A program made the translations under genes and the position numbers. DNA of 64,000 nucleotides from Rhodobacteraceae bacterium EL53. Lineage in GTDB: Bacteria; Pseudomonadota; Alphaproteobacteria; Rhodobacterales; Rhodobacteraceae. Positions 55,068 to 64,000 of this stretch are shown here, one piece after another (the first letter of the stretch is position 1; every line of letters begins with the position of its first letter). The notes beneath the pieces were generated by a model. It saw nothing but the letters and a program-made list of their open reading frames with translations. It was not told the origin of the DNA and made no database searches. Location: NCBI GenBank assembly GCA_900313015.1, contig OMPR01000004.1, positions 223,239-287,238 of the forward strand. The letters run 5' to 3'.

Positions 55068-58000
55068 ATGAACCAGGAACTGACGAATAACCCATTCAAT
55101 CCGCTGACACCCCCAAAGGTGTTTGACGAGATCAAAGTCTCGCTGGCATCGCCAGAGCGGATTTTGTCGTGGTCGTATGGCGAAATCAAAAAGCCGGAAA
55201 CCATCAACTACCGGACGTTCAAGCCTGAACGGGACGGTCTGTTCTGCGCGCGTATCTTTGGCCCGATCAAAGATTATGAATGCCTGTGCGGCAAATATAA
55301 GCGCATGAAATATCGCGGCGTTGTCTGCGAAAAATGTGGTGTCGAAGTCACTCTCCAGAAAGTGCGCCGCGAGCGTATGGGCCATATTGAGCTTGCCTCG
55401 CCTGTTGCACACATCTGGTTCCTGAAATCGCTGCCATCCCGCATCGGCCTGATGCTGGACATGACTCTGCGTGATCTGGAGCGGGTTCTGTACTTTGAGA
55501 ACTACGTTGTGATCGAACCCGGTCTGACGGACCTCACCTACGGTCAGATGATGACCGAAGAAGAGTACATGGATGCCCAGGATGCATTCGGCATGGACGC
55601 TTTCACCGCCAACATCGGTGCAGAAGCGATCCGCGAAATGCTGGCTGCGATTGATCTGGAATCTGAGGCTGACCAGCTGCGTGCCGATCTGGCCGAAGCC
55701 ACCGGTGAGCTGAAGCCTAAGAAGATCATCAAGCGCTTGAAAGTGGTTGAGAGCTTTTTGGAATCTGGCAACCGTCCTGAGTGGATGGTCATGACTGTCA
55801 TTCCGGTCATTCCACCAGAACTGCGCCCACTGGTGCCTCTGGATGGCGGTCGTTTTGCGACCTCCGATCTGAACGACCTCTATCGTCGTGTGATCAACCG
55901 GAACAACCGTCTGAAGCGTCTGATCGAACTGCGCGCGCCTGACATCATCGTCCGTAATGAAAAGCGGATGTTGCAGGAATCTGTGGATGCGCTGTTTGAC
56001 AACGGTCGTCGTGGTCGTGTCATCACCGGTGCCAACAAGCGTCCGTTGAAGTCGCTCAGCGACATGCTGAAAGGTAAGCAGGGTCGTTTCCGTCAGAACC
56101 TTTTGGGTAAGCGCGTCGACTTCTCGGGTCGTTCGGTGATTGTGACGGGGCCGGAACTCAAACTGCACCAGTGTGGTTTGCCGAAGAAGATGGCGTTGGA
56201 ACTGTTCAAGCCGTTCATTTATTCGCGTCTTGAGGCCAAAGGTCTGTCTTCGACTGTCAAGCAGGCGAAGAAGTTGGTTGAAAAAGAGCGTCCCGAAGTT
56301 TGGGATATCTTGGACGAAGTCATCCGCGAACACCCTGTCATGCTGAACCGGGCGCCTACGTTGCACCGTCTTGGTATTCAGGCGTTCGAACCCACGCTGA
56401 TCGAAGGTAAAGCCATCCAGCTGCACCCGCTGGTTTGCTCGGCGTTTAACGCTGACTTTGATGGGGACCAGATGGCTGTTCACGTTCCGCTGAGCCTTGA
56501 GGCACAGTTGGAAGCGCGCGTTCTGATGATGTCCACGAACAACGTTCTGTCGCCTGCAAACGGCGCACCGATCATTGTTCCATCGCAGGATATGATCTTG
56601 GGTCTCTACTATGTGACTCTGGAGCGCGAAGGTATGCCCGGCGAAGGTATGGTGTTCGGCTCGATCGAAGAAGTTCAGCACGCGCTGGATGCTGGTGTCG
56701 TTCACCTGCACACCAAGATCACCGCACGGATCACCCAGTACGACGACGAAGGCAATGCCGTTCCGACGCGCTTTGAAACCACACCAGGTCGTGTCCGTCT
56801 GGGCGCGCTTCTGCCGCAGAACGCCAAAGCTCCGTTTGAGTTGGTGAACCGTTTGCTGCGGAAGAAAGAAGTGCAGCAGGTCATCGACACCGTCTATCGT
56901 TATTGCGGTCAGAAAGAGTCGGTTATCTTCTGTGACCAGATCATGACCATGGGCTTCCGTGAGGCGTTCAAGGCCGGTATTTCGTTTGGTAAAGACGACA
57001 TGCTGATCCCAGACACCAAATGGCCCATCGTGGACGAAACCCGCGATCAGGTGAAAGACTTTGAACAGCAGTACATGGACGGCCTGATCACTCAGGGTGA
57101 GAAGTACAACAAAGTTGTTGATGCCTGGTCGAAGTGTAACGACCGCGTAACTGATGCGATGATGGGGTCGATTTCGGCGTCTCAGCGCAACGAAGCTGGC
57201 GCAGAAATGGAACCAAACTCGGTTTACATGATGGCCCACTCTGGCGCGCGTGGTTCTGTTACGCAGATGAAACAGCTGGGCGGGATGCGCGGTTTGATGG
57301 CAAAGCCGAACGGCGATATCATCGAGACCCCGATTATCTCGAACTTTAAAGAAGGTCTGACCGTTCTCGAGTACTTTAACTCGACACACGGTGCCCGTAA
57401 GGGTCTGTCAGATACGGCTTTGAAAACAGCGAACTCGGGTTACCTGACGCGTCGTCTGGTTGACGTTGCACAGGATTGCATCGTTCGCATGCATGACTGT
57501 GGTACCGAAACCGCGATCACTGCAGAAGCGGCTGTAAACGATGGTGAAGTTGTTTCGTCGCTTGCAGAACGTGTTCTGGGTCGTGTGGCTGCGGATGACA
57601 TTCTGCGTCCGGGCACTGACGAAGTGCTGATTGCTGCGGGCCAGTTGATCGACGAGCGGATGGCGGATCTTGTAGACGAAGCAGGTGTTGCGTCTACGCG
57701 GATCCGTTCGCCACTGACATGTGAGGCCGAAGAAGGCGTTTGCGCCATGTGCTATGGTCGTGACCTTGCACGCGGTACAATGGTCAACCAAGGTGAAGCT
57801 GTTGGTATTATCGCTGCTCAGTCGATCGGTGAACCCGGTACACAGCTGACAATGCGGACGTTCCACATTGGTGGTGTTGCTCAGGGTGGCCAGCAGTCCT
57901 TCCAGGAAGCGGGTCAAGACGGTGTGATCGTGTTCGAAAACCCACAAACTTTGGAAAACGCCGCAGGCGAGACCATGGTTATGGGCCGGAACATGAAGCT

Positions 58001-59309
58001 GGTCATCAACGACGAGCACGGCGAAGAGCGGGCCAGCCACAAGCTGGGTTATGGCTCCAAGCTGTTCGTCAAAGAAGGCCAGAATATTGCACGCGGCGAC
58101 AAGCTGTTTGAATGGGACCCCTTCACGCTGCCGATCATCGCTGAGAAAGCTGGTAAGGTTAAGTATGTCGATCTGGTTTCGGGCATTGCTGTTCGTGACG
58201 AGACCGATGAAGCCACCGGTATGACTCAGAAGATCGTGATCGACTGGCGTGCTGCCCCCAAAGGCAACGAGCTGAAGCCAGAAATCCTGTTGGTTGGCGA
58301 AGATGGCGAACCTGTCCGTAATGATGCGGGCAATCCAGTTCACTATCCAATGTCGGTTGATGCGATTTTGTCGGTGGAAGAAAGCCAAGATGTTCAGGCT
58401 GGTGACATTGTTGCGCGTATCCCGCGCGAAGGCACCAAGACCAAAGACATTACAGGTGGTCTGCCGCGGGTTGCGGAATTGTTCGAAGCCCGTCGTCCAA
58501 AAGATCACGCGATCATCGCAGAAATCGATGGTTATGTGCGCTTTGGCCGTGACTACAAGAACAAGCGCCGGATTTCGATCGAGCCAGCGGATGAATCGAT
58601 GGAAACCGTGGAATACATGGTGCCAAAGGGTAAGCACATTCCTGTTCAGGAAGGTGATTTCATCCAGAAGGGTGAATACCTGATGGATGGTAACCCTGCG
58701 CCGCATGACATCCTTGGTATTATGGGTGTTGAAGCGCTGGCTGACTACATGATCGACGAAGTTCAGGACGTTTATCGTCTGCAGGGTGTTAAGATTAACG
58801 ATAAACACATCGAGGTTATCGTTCGTCAGATGCTGCAAAAGTGGGAGATCCAAGACAGCGGTGACACCACCCTGCTCAAGGGCGAACACGTTGATAAACA
58901 GGAATTCGATGCGGCCTGTGAAAAGGCTCTGTCGAAGGGCGGACGTCCGGCGAAAGGCGAGCCAATCTTGCTCGGTATCACCAAAGCGTCGTTGCAGACT
59001 CGTTCGTTCATCTCGGCGGCATCGTTCCAGGAAACCACCCGTGTTCTTACCGAAGCTTCGGTTCAAGGTAAGAAAGACAAACTGGTTGGTCTCAAGGAAA
59101 ACGTTATCGTTGGTCGCTTGATCCCAGCCGGTACCGGTGGTGCAACGCAGCAGATGCGTCGTGTTGCTCAGGACCGTGATAGTGTTGTGATCGAAACCCG
59201 TCGCGAAGAAGCCGAAGCTGCTGCAGCCTTGGCCGCACCTGTGATGGATGGTGATATTCTGGGTGAAGAATTCGACTCGTTGGTCGATACCCCGGAAAGC
59301 CGCGATTAA
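55068..59309 (+). CDS. rpoC: DNA-directed RNA polymerase subunit beta'
   Basis: A 1413-residue beta' subunit. The N-terminal zinc site is [19 protein letters not shown], the catalytic magnesium loop is [12 protein letters not shown], and the second zinc site starts [13 protein letters not shown]. It begins 50 bases after rpoB. A strong terminator follows. Confidence 0.97.
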   Translation: MNQELTNNPFNPLTPPKVFDEIKVSLASPERILSWSYGEIKKPETINYRTFKPERDGLFCARIFGPIKDYECLCGKYKRMKYRGVVCEKCGVEVTLQKVRRERMGHIELASPVAHIWFLKSLPSRIGLMLDMTLRDLERVLYFENYVVIEPGLTDLTYGQMMTEEEYMDAQDAFGMDAFTANIGAEAIREMLAAIDLESEADQLRADLAEATGELKPKKIIKRLKVVESFLESGNRPEWMVMTVIPVIPPELRPLVPLDGGRFATSDLNDLYRRVINRNNRLKRLIELRAPDIIVRNEKRMLQESVDALFDNGRRGRVITGANKRPLKSLSDMLKGKQGRFRQNLLGKRVDFSGRSVIVTGPELKLHQCGLPKKMALELFKPFIYSRLEAKGLSSTVKQAKKLVEKERPEVWDILDEVIREHPVMLNRAPTLHRLGIQAFEPTLIEGKAIQLHPLVCSAFNADFDGDQMAVHVPLSLEAQLEARVLMMSTNNVLSPANGAPIIVPSQDMILGLYYVTLEREGMPGEGMVFGSIEEVQHALDAGVVHLHTKITARITQYDDEGNAVPTRFETTPGRVRLGALLPQNAKAPFELVNRLLRKKEVQQVIDTVYRYCGQKESVIFCDQIMTMGFREAFKAGISFGKDDMLIPDTKWPIVDETRDQVKDFEQQYMDGLITQGEKYNKVVDAWSKCNDRVTDAMMGSISASQRNEAGAEMEPNSVYMMAHSGARGSVTQMKQLGGMRGLMAKPNGDIIETPIISNFKEGLTVLEYFNSTHGARKGLSDTALKTANSGYLTRRLVDVAQDCIVRMHDCGTETAITAEAAVNDGEVVSSLAERVLGRVAADDILRPGTDEVLIAAGQLIDERMADLVDEAGVASTRIRSPLTCEAEEGVCAMCYGRDLARGTMVNQGEAVGIIAAQSIGEPGTQLTMRTFHIGGVAQGGQQSFQEAGQDGVIVFENPQTLENAAGETMVMGRNMKLVINDEHGEERASHKLGYGSKLFVKEGQNIARGDKLFEWDPFTLPIIAEKAGKVKYVDLVSGIAVRDETDEATGMTQKIVIDWRAAPKGNELKPEILLVGEDGEPVRNDAGNPVHYPMSVDAILSVEESQDVQAGDIVARIPREGTKTKDITGGLPRVAELFEARRPKDHAIIAEIDGYVRFGRDYKNKRRISIEPADESMETVEYMVPKGKHIPVQEGDFIQKGEYLMDGNPAPHDILGIMGVEALADYMIDEVQDVYRLQGVKINDKHIEVIVRQMLQKWEIQDSGDTTLLKGEHVDKQEFDAACEKALSKGGRPAKGEPILLGITKASLQTRSFISAASFQETTRVLTEASVQGKKDKLVGLKENVIVGRLIPAGTGGATQQMRRVAQDRDSVVIETRREEAEAAAALAAPVMDGDILGEEFDSLVDTPESRD

Positions 59310-59329
59310 GATTGCGACATTGAATTTGA

Positions 59330-59365
59330 AAGGCCCCGTAGCATCCTGCTGCGGGGCCTTTTTCT
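59330..59365 (+). terminator. rho-independent terminator after rpoC
   Basis: AAGGCCCCGTAGCA and TGCTGCGGGGCCTT pair over 14 bp with one wobble and a 3-base loop, followed by TTTTT. Confidence 0.9.
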
Positions 59366-59469
59366 TTTTGAGGCAGTCGCAGCTTGCCACGAGGATATGC
59401 GCGCCGCATGGTTGTAGCTGATAGGCAGGATTTGCCTAAGGGTGTGATGATAAGAATGGACTTGCACAT

Positions 59470-60342
59470 ATGACACCAAACACCCGCGGCGCGTTGTTGA
59501 TGATGGCGAGCATGGCGGCATTTACCATCAACGATTCACTCATGAAGTTCGCAGGTGCGTCAGTTCCCTTGTTTCAGTTGGTAACCTTGCGTGGTGTGCT
59601 GGCGACTGTTCTTATTTTTCTGTTGGCCGTTCGTGTAGGTGGATTGCGGTTCAATATTCAAAAGCGCGACTGGGGTCTGATAGGGGTTCGCTGCTTGGGG
59701 GAGGTGGTGACTACCTACTTCTTTCTAACAGCTTTGTTGCACATGCCTTTGGCCAATCTGACCGCTGTCTTGCAGGCATTGCCGTTGACCGTCACGCTGG
59801 GGGCGGCGCTCTTTTTTGGCGAAAGGGTTGGCTGGAGGCGGATGGTCGCGATTTTGATCGGTTTTGTAGGAATGCTGCTTATCGTTCGGCCGGGTCCAGA
59901 TGGTTTTAGTATCTATTCCCTTTATGCTGTTGCAGCTGTGATGATGGTGACATTGCGAGATCTGGTTACCCGACGGATGTCGCCAGATGTCCCGTCATTG
60001 ACGGTGACATTGCTTACGGCGATTTCAGTTACGCTTGCGGCTGCATTGGCATCCATGTCTGTCACATGGGAGTCTGTCTCCGTTGGTACGGCGGGGGTGA
60101 TCGCAAGTGCATCCATTTTTATTCTGATCGGGTATTTGTGCAGCGTAATGGTCATGCGCAGCGGTGACATCGCGTTTATTGCACCCTTTCGCTATACAAG
60201 TTTGGTGTGGGCTTTGATCTTGGGCTGGGTCATGTTTGGCGACTGGCCGGATGCGTTGACGATGACTGGGGCAGCTATTGTTGTTGCAACGGGGATTTTC
60301 ACATTGTTCCGGGAAAGAGCGCTTGCGCGGGCAGCGCAATAG
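59470..60342 (+). CDS. EamA/DMT-family transporter
   Basis: A 290-residue membrane protein with ten predicted segments in two EamA repeats (for instance MASMAAFTINDSLMKFAG at the start and PFRYTSLVWALILGWVMFG in the second half). DMT transporters export amino acids, metabolites or drugs; the substrate is unknown. It sits between the rpoC terminator and the rpsL promoter and appears to be separate from both. Confidence 0.88.
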   Translation: MTPNTRGALLMMASMAAFTINDSLMKFAGASVPLFQLVTLRGVLATVLIFLLAVRVGGLRFNIQKRDWGLIGVRCLGEVVTTYFFLTALLHMPLANLTAVLQALPLTVTLGAALFFGERVGWRRMVAILIGFVGMLLIVRPGPDGFSIYSLYAVAAVMMVTLRDLVTRRMSPDVPSLTVTLLTAISVTLAAALASMSVTWESVSVGTAGVIASASIFILIGYLCSVMVMRSGDIAFIAPFRYTSLVWALILGWVMFGDWPDALTMTGAAIVVATGIFTLFRERALARAAQ

Positions 60343-60416
60343 CGGGCTGGATGTAACGGGTTTGGGCCCGGTCGTGCCGTGTTCTAAACGAGTGCGGCAC
60401 TGTAGGGGCTGCACTG

Positions 60417-60445
60417 TTGACACCACCTGCGACTCCCCCTATACG
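60417..60445 (+). promoter_or_regulatory. sigma-70-type promoter for the rpsL operon
   Basis: TTGACA (60417-60422) and TATACG (60440-60445) are separated by exactly 17 bases. A start near 60452 would give a leader of about 215 bases before rpsL, which contains a small GCACACC/GGTGTGC stem. This accounts for the 326-base gap. Confidence 0.7.
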
Positions 60446-60668
60446 CGCGTTATCTCGGCATAGGGGGGAACTCCGTCGTCGATTTCTATACTTAGTGGTC
60501 AAGATCCAGACACCTATCGTCTCGATCCTCTGATAACCCACCGCGTCGTTCACCTCGGAATGGGAACGATCGCGGGTTTTGCGCTTGCGGGAACGTAAGT
60601 TGCAGAGAATTCGAACCGCACACCTCGGTGTGCATGAAATGTGTTGATGAGACGGGGAAAGAACCGGA

Positions 60669-61040
60669 ATGCCAACGATCCAACAGCTGATCCGCAAGCC
60701 GCGGCAGCCGAAAGTAAAACGCTCGAAATCCATGCACCTGCAGGAATGTCCTCAGAAGCGTGGCGTTTGTACGCGCGTATATACCACCACACCTAAGAAG
60801 CCGAACTCCGCGATGCGGAAAGTTGCGAAGGTTCGCCTGACCAACGGTTTCGAAGTGATCTCCTATATCCCAGGTGAAAGCCACAACCTTCAGGAACACT
60901 CTGTGGTTCTGATCCGCGGCGGTCGTGTAAAAGACCTTCCGGGTGTCCGTTACCACATCCTGCGTGGTGTGTTGGATACCCAAGGCGTCAAAGACCGTAA
61001 GCAACGTCGTTCGAAGTACGGCGCGAAGCGTCCTAAGTAA
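60669..61040 (+). CDS. rpsL: 30S ribosomal protein S12
   Basis: A 123-residue S12 starting [14 protein letters not shown]. The streptomycin-related segments [15 protein letters not shown] and [14 protein letters not shown] have wild-type lysines. It leads the str operon rpsL-rpsG-fusA-tuf. Confidence 0.97.
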   Translation: MPTIQQLIRKPRQPKVKRSKSMHLQECPQKRGVCTRVYTTTPKKPNSAMRKVAKVRLTNGFEVISYIPGESHNLQEHSVVLIRGGRVKDLPGVRYHILRGVLDTQGVKDRKQRRSKYGAKRPK

Positions 61041-61055
61041 GAAGGAGAGGCTGAT

Positions 61056-61526
61056 ATGTCACGTCGTCACGCCGCTGAAAAACGCGAAATTCTGCCCGAC
61101 GCCAAATTTGGCGATCTGGTTCTGAGCAAATTCATGAACAACCTGATGATCGACGGTAAAAAGTCGGTCGCAGAACGTATTGTTTACAACGCGATGGATC
61201 GCGTTGAGAGCAAAATCAAACGCTCGCCGATCGAAGTTTTCCACGAAGCACTGGACAACATCCAGCCTTCCGTCGAAGTTCGTTCGCGCCGCGTTGGTGG
61301 TGCTACCTACCAGGTTCCCGTCGAAGTTCGCCCTGAGCGTCGTCAGGCCTTGGCTATTCGTTGGTTGATCAACGCTTCGCGTGCTCGCAACGAAAACACC
61401 ATGGAAGAGCGCCTTGCTGGCGAGCTGCTGGACGCTGTTCAGTCGCGCGGTACCGCAGTTAAGAAACGCGAAGACACCCACAAAATGGCCGAAGCCAACA
61501 AAGCCTTCAGCCACTATCGTTGGTAA
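61056..61526 (+). CDS. rpsG: 30S ribosomal protein S7
   Basis: A 156-residue S7 starting [15 protein letters not shown], with the conserved [24 protein letters not shown] region cut here to [24 protein letters not shown] content. It has AGGAG before its ATG and lies 15 bases after rpsL. Confidence 0.97.
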   Translation: MSRRHAAEKREILPDAKFGDLVLSKFMNNLMIDGKKSVAERIVYNAMDRVESKIKRSPIEVFHEALDNIQPSVEVRSRRVGGATYQVPVEVRPERRQALAIRWLINASRARNENTMEERLAGELLDAVQSRGTAVKKREDTHKMAEANKAFSHYRW

Positions 61527-61547
61527 TTTCCAGAGGACATTAGACCA

Positions 61548-63665
61548 ATGGCACGCGAGTATACACTCAACCATTACCGTAACTTCGGTATTATGGCGCA
61601 CATCGATGCAGGTAAAACTACCTGCTCCGAGCGCATCCTGTATTATACCGGCAAATCCCACAACATTGGTGAGGTGCACGATGGTGCAGCCACCATGGAC
61701 TGGATGGAGCAGGAACAGGAACGCGGGATCACCATCACTTCGGCGGCGACCACCACATTCTGGGAACGCACCGAAGATGGCGAAACTTCGGATTCTGAAA
61801 AGCACCGCCTGAACATCATCGACACCCCCGGCCACGTTGACTTCACCATTGAAGTTGAGCGTTCGTTGGCGGTTCTCGATGGTGCCGTCTGTGTTCTTGA
61901 CGCCAACGCCGGTGTTGAGCCTCAGACTGAAACTGTTTGGCGTCAGGCTGACCGTTACAAAGTTCCACGCATGGTTTTTGTCAACAAAATGGACAAAATC
62001 GGCGCGGACTTCTTTAACTGTGTGGCTATGGTCGAAGACCGTACCGGCTCACGTGCTGTGCCTGTTGCGTTCCCGATCGGTGCCGAAACCGAGCTGGAAG
62101 GTCAAGTTGACCTCGTCACCATGGAAGAATGGCTGTGGCAGGGTGAAGACCTTGGTGCATCATGGATCAAAGCACCGATCCGTGACAGCCTGAAAGACCT
62201 GGCCGACGAATGGCGCGGTAAAATGGTTGAAGCGGCCGTCGAAATGGACGACGACGCGATGGAAGCTTACCTGGAAGGCGAAGAGCCTGACGTAGCGACC
62301 CTTCGCAAGTTGCTTCGCAAGGGTACTCTCGAGCTGGCATTCGTTCCAGTTCTGGGTGGTTCTGCGTTCAAAAACAAAGGTGTACAGCCTCTGCTCAACG
62401 CCGTAATCGACTATTTGCCCAGCCCGCTGGACGTTGTTGATTACATGGGCTTCAAACCCGGCGATGAAACAGAAACTCGTGACATTGCGCGTCGTGCAGA
62501 CGACGACATGGCGTTCTCGGGTCTGGCGTTCAAAATCATGAACGACCCCTTTGTTGGCTCGCTGACCTTCACGCGTGTCTACTCTGGCGTTCTGAACAAA
62601 GGTGACACACTGCTGAACTCGACCAAAGGTCGTAAAGAGCGTGTTGGCCGGATGATGATGATGCACTCGAATGACCGTGAAGAAATCACGGAAGCATTCG
62701 CGGGCGACATCATTGCGCTGGCTGGTCTGAAAGATACCACAACTGGTGACACTCTGTGTGCAACCAGCGATCCAGTGGTTCTGGAAACCATGACCTTCCC
62801 CGATCCGGTTATCGAAATCGCGGTTGAGCCTAAAACCAAGGCTGACCAAGAGAAGATGAGCCAAGGTCTGGGTCGTTTGGCTGCCGAGGATCCATCCTTC
62901 CGTGTCGAAACCGATATTGAATCGGGTCAGACCATCATGAAGGGCATGGGCGAACTTCACCTCGACATCCTGGTTGACCGTCTGAAGCGTGAATTCAAGG
63001 TTGAAGCGAACATTGGTGCGCCTCAGGTTGCGTATCGTGAGACCATCGGTCACGAAGTTGAGCACACCTACACCCACAAGAAACAGTCGGGTGGTTCTGG
63101 TCAGTTCGGCGAAGTGAAGATGATCATCTCGCCGACCGAGCCTGGCGAAGGTTACTCGTTTGAGTCGCGCATCGTTGGTGGGTCTATTCCTAAGGAATAC
63201 ATCCCCGGTGTTGAAAAAGGCATCAACTCGGTCATGGATAGCGGCCCATTGGCTGGCTTCCCTGTGATCGACTTCAAAGTTGCTTTGATCGACGGTAAGT
63301 TCCACGATGTTGACTCCAGCGTTCTGGCCTTTGAAATCGCAGCACGCATGTGCATGCGTGAAGGTATGCGCAAAGCGGGTGCAAAACTGCTCGAGCCGAT
63401 CATGAAAGTCGAAGTGATCACACCAGAAGAATACACTGGTGGTATCATTGGCGATCTGACGTCTCGTCGGGGTCAGGTGTCCGGTCAGGAAGCACGCGGC
63501 CACGCAATCGCAATCGATGCGTTTGTACCGCTGGCGAATATGTTCGGGTACATCAACACCCTGCGTTCCATGAGCTCGGGCCGTGCCCAGTTCTCGATGC
63601 AGTTTGATCACTACGATCCGGTTCCGGGTAACATCTCGGAAGAGATCCAAGCGAAATTCGCGTAA
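61548..63665 (+). CDS. fusA: elongation factor G
   Basis: A 705-residue canonical EF-G: P-loop AHIDAGKTT, switch [24 protein letters not shown], and domain IV with [13 protein letters not shown] and HDVDSS. It translocates the ribosome. It contrasts with the degenerate paralogue at 30830-32716, confirming that the cell has a complete EF-G. Confidence 0.97.
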   Translation: MAREYTLNHYRNFGIMAHIDAGKTTCSERILYYTGKSHNIGEVHDGAATMDWMEQEQERGITITSAATTTFWERTEDGETSDSEKHRLNIIDTPGHVDFTIEVERSLAVLDGAVCVLDANAGVEPQTETVWRQADRYKVPRMVFVNKMDKIGADFFNCVAMVEDRTGSRAVPVAFPIGAETELEGQVDLVTMEEWLWQGEDLGASWIKAPIRDSLKDLADEWRGKMVEAAVEMDDDAMEAYLEGEEPDVATLRKLLRKGTLELAFVPVLGGSAFKNKGVQPLLNAVIDYLPSPLDVVDYMGFKPGDETETRDIARRADDDMAFSGLAFKIMNDPFVGSLTFTRVYSGVLNKGDTLLNSTKGRKERVGRMMMMHSNDREEITEAFAGDIIALAGLKDTTTGDTLCATSDPVVLETMTFPDPVIEIAVEPKTKADQEKMSQGLGRLAAEDPSFRVETDIESGQTIMKGMGELHLDILVDRLKREFKVEANIGAPQVAYRETIGHEVEHTYTHKKQSGGSGQFGEVKMIISPTEPGEGYSFESRIVGGSIPKEYIPGVEKGINSVMDSGPLAGFPVIDFKVALIDGKFHDVDSSVLAFEIAARMCMREGMRKAGAKLLEPIMKVEVITPEEYTGGIIGDLTSRRGQVSGQEARGHAIAIDAFVPLANMFGYINTLRSMSSGRAQFSMQFDHYDPVPGNISEEIQAKFA

Positions 63666-63680
63666 GCGACAGAAAATAGC

Positions 63681-63705
63681 AGGATGTGCGGGCGCCGCAC
63701 ATCCT
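63681..63705 (+). other. hairpin between fusA and tuf
   Basis: AGGATGTGCGG and CCGCACATCCT form a perfect 11-bp stem with loop GCG in the 62-base gap. No T-run follows, so it is more likely a processing or stabilising stem than a full terminator. AAAGGAGG just after it is the tuf ribosome site. Confidence 0.6.
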
Positions 63706-63727
63706 CTACATGTTAAAGGAGGCCACC

Positions 63728-64000
63728 ATGGCTAAGGAAAAGTTTGAACGCAATAAACCGCACGTCAACATCGGCACAATCGGCCACGTTGACCACGGTA
63801 AGACCACGCTGACCGCAGCGATCACCAAATACTTTGGTGACTTCAAAGCCTACGACCAGATCGACGGCGCACCCGAAGAAAAAGCCCGCGGCATCACCAT
63901 CTCAACAGCCCACGTTGAGTATGAAACCGAAGCGCGCCACTACGCCCACGTTGACTGCCCCGGCCACGCCGACTACGTCAAAAACATGATCACCGGTGCG
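63728..64000 (+). CDS. tuf: elongation factor Tu (partial)
   Basis: The first 91 codons of EF-Tu, cut by the right edge. Visible motifs are [15 protein letters not shown] and DCPGHADY, all canonical. AAAGGAGG precedes the ATG. It completes the rpsL-rpsG-fusA-tuf order. Confidence 0.97.
   Translation, partial: MAKEKFERNKPHVNIGTIGHVDHGKTTLTAAITKYFGDFKAYDQIDGAPEEKARGITISTAHVEYETEARHYAHVDCPGHADYVKNMITGA

Noticed and set aside
55038..57389. Open frame of 783 codons antisense to rpoC
   Set aside because: It mirrors the codon bias of rpoC, has no recognisable domain or ribosome site, and rpoC is certain.
57408..59390. Open frame of 660 codons antisense to rpoC
   Set aside because: Same reason: a composition shadow without domains.
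62160..63650. Open frame of 496 codons antisense to fusA
   Set aside because: Shadow of a highly biased gene; no protein family seen.

Overview
The window reads as chromosome of a marine alphaproteobacterium of the Roseobacter group (Rhodobacteraceae). Support for this is the gene content: a taurine/sulfonate locus (xsc, pta, soeAB, TauR), an fnrL-hemN pair beside ccoNOQP and ccoGHIS, the TrcR (DUF1013) regulator, and the ribosomal/RNA polymerase block secE-nusG-rplKA-rplJL-rpoBC-rpsLG-fusA-tuf. No prophage, insertion sequence, CRISPR array or tRNA gene was found. Both ends cut genes: soeB at the left, tuf at the right.

Region 1 (1-8.7 kb, minus strand) is a sulfonate dissimilation operon. 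Xsc cleaves sulfoacetaldehyde to acetyl phosphate and sulfite, Pta makes acetyl-CoA, a YeiH-type carrier may export sulfite or sulfate, and SoeAB oxidises sulfite. tauR is encoded just upstream, with GGACTTA-type repeats before tauR and before xsc. Taurine aminotransferase and uptake genes are not here. Region 2 (8.9-25 kb) is mixed: an ArsR-type regulator with an ArsP-type permease, a PhzF-like isomerase, a T2 ribonuclease, trcR, the dnaX-ybaB-recR replication/repair set, a tyrosine-phosphatase-like protein, a cobalamin riboswitch driving a small four-cysteine protein, the 4.5S RNA gene, a CpdB-like phosphatase, nudC, a SRPBCC protein, pheA and a membrane-anchored cytochrome c.

Region 3 (25-31 kb) is a yejABEF-type peptide ABC transporter operon. 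Region 4 (30.8-32.9 kb) is a divergent EF-G paralogue. Region 5 (33-44.3 kb) is the low-oxygen block: hemN and fnrL diverge around an FNR box; a two-domain universal stress protein and ccoNOQP diverge around a perfect FNR box; ccoG-fixH-fixI-fixS follow with a third FNR-like box. FixS (52 codons) is short but clear.

Region 6 (44.8-64 kb) is the transcription/translation block. It is interrupted at three points by unrelated genes: a small membrane protein between nusG and rplK, a LicD-like transferase plus TagD-like cytidylyltransferase between rplA and rplJ, and an EamA transporter between rpoC and rpsL. Perfect palindromes and hairpins lie in several leaders.

The items most worth following up are the riboswitch-controlled four-cysteine protein, the EF-G paralogue that has lost the DTPGH histidine and the switch I motif, the LicD/TagD pair inside the ribosomal cluster, the TauR-type operators, and the 20-bp palindrome before rplK.
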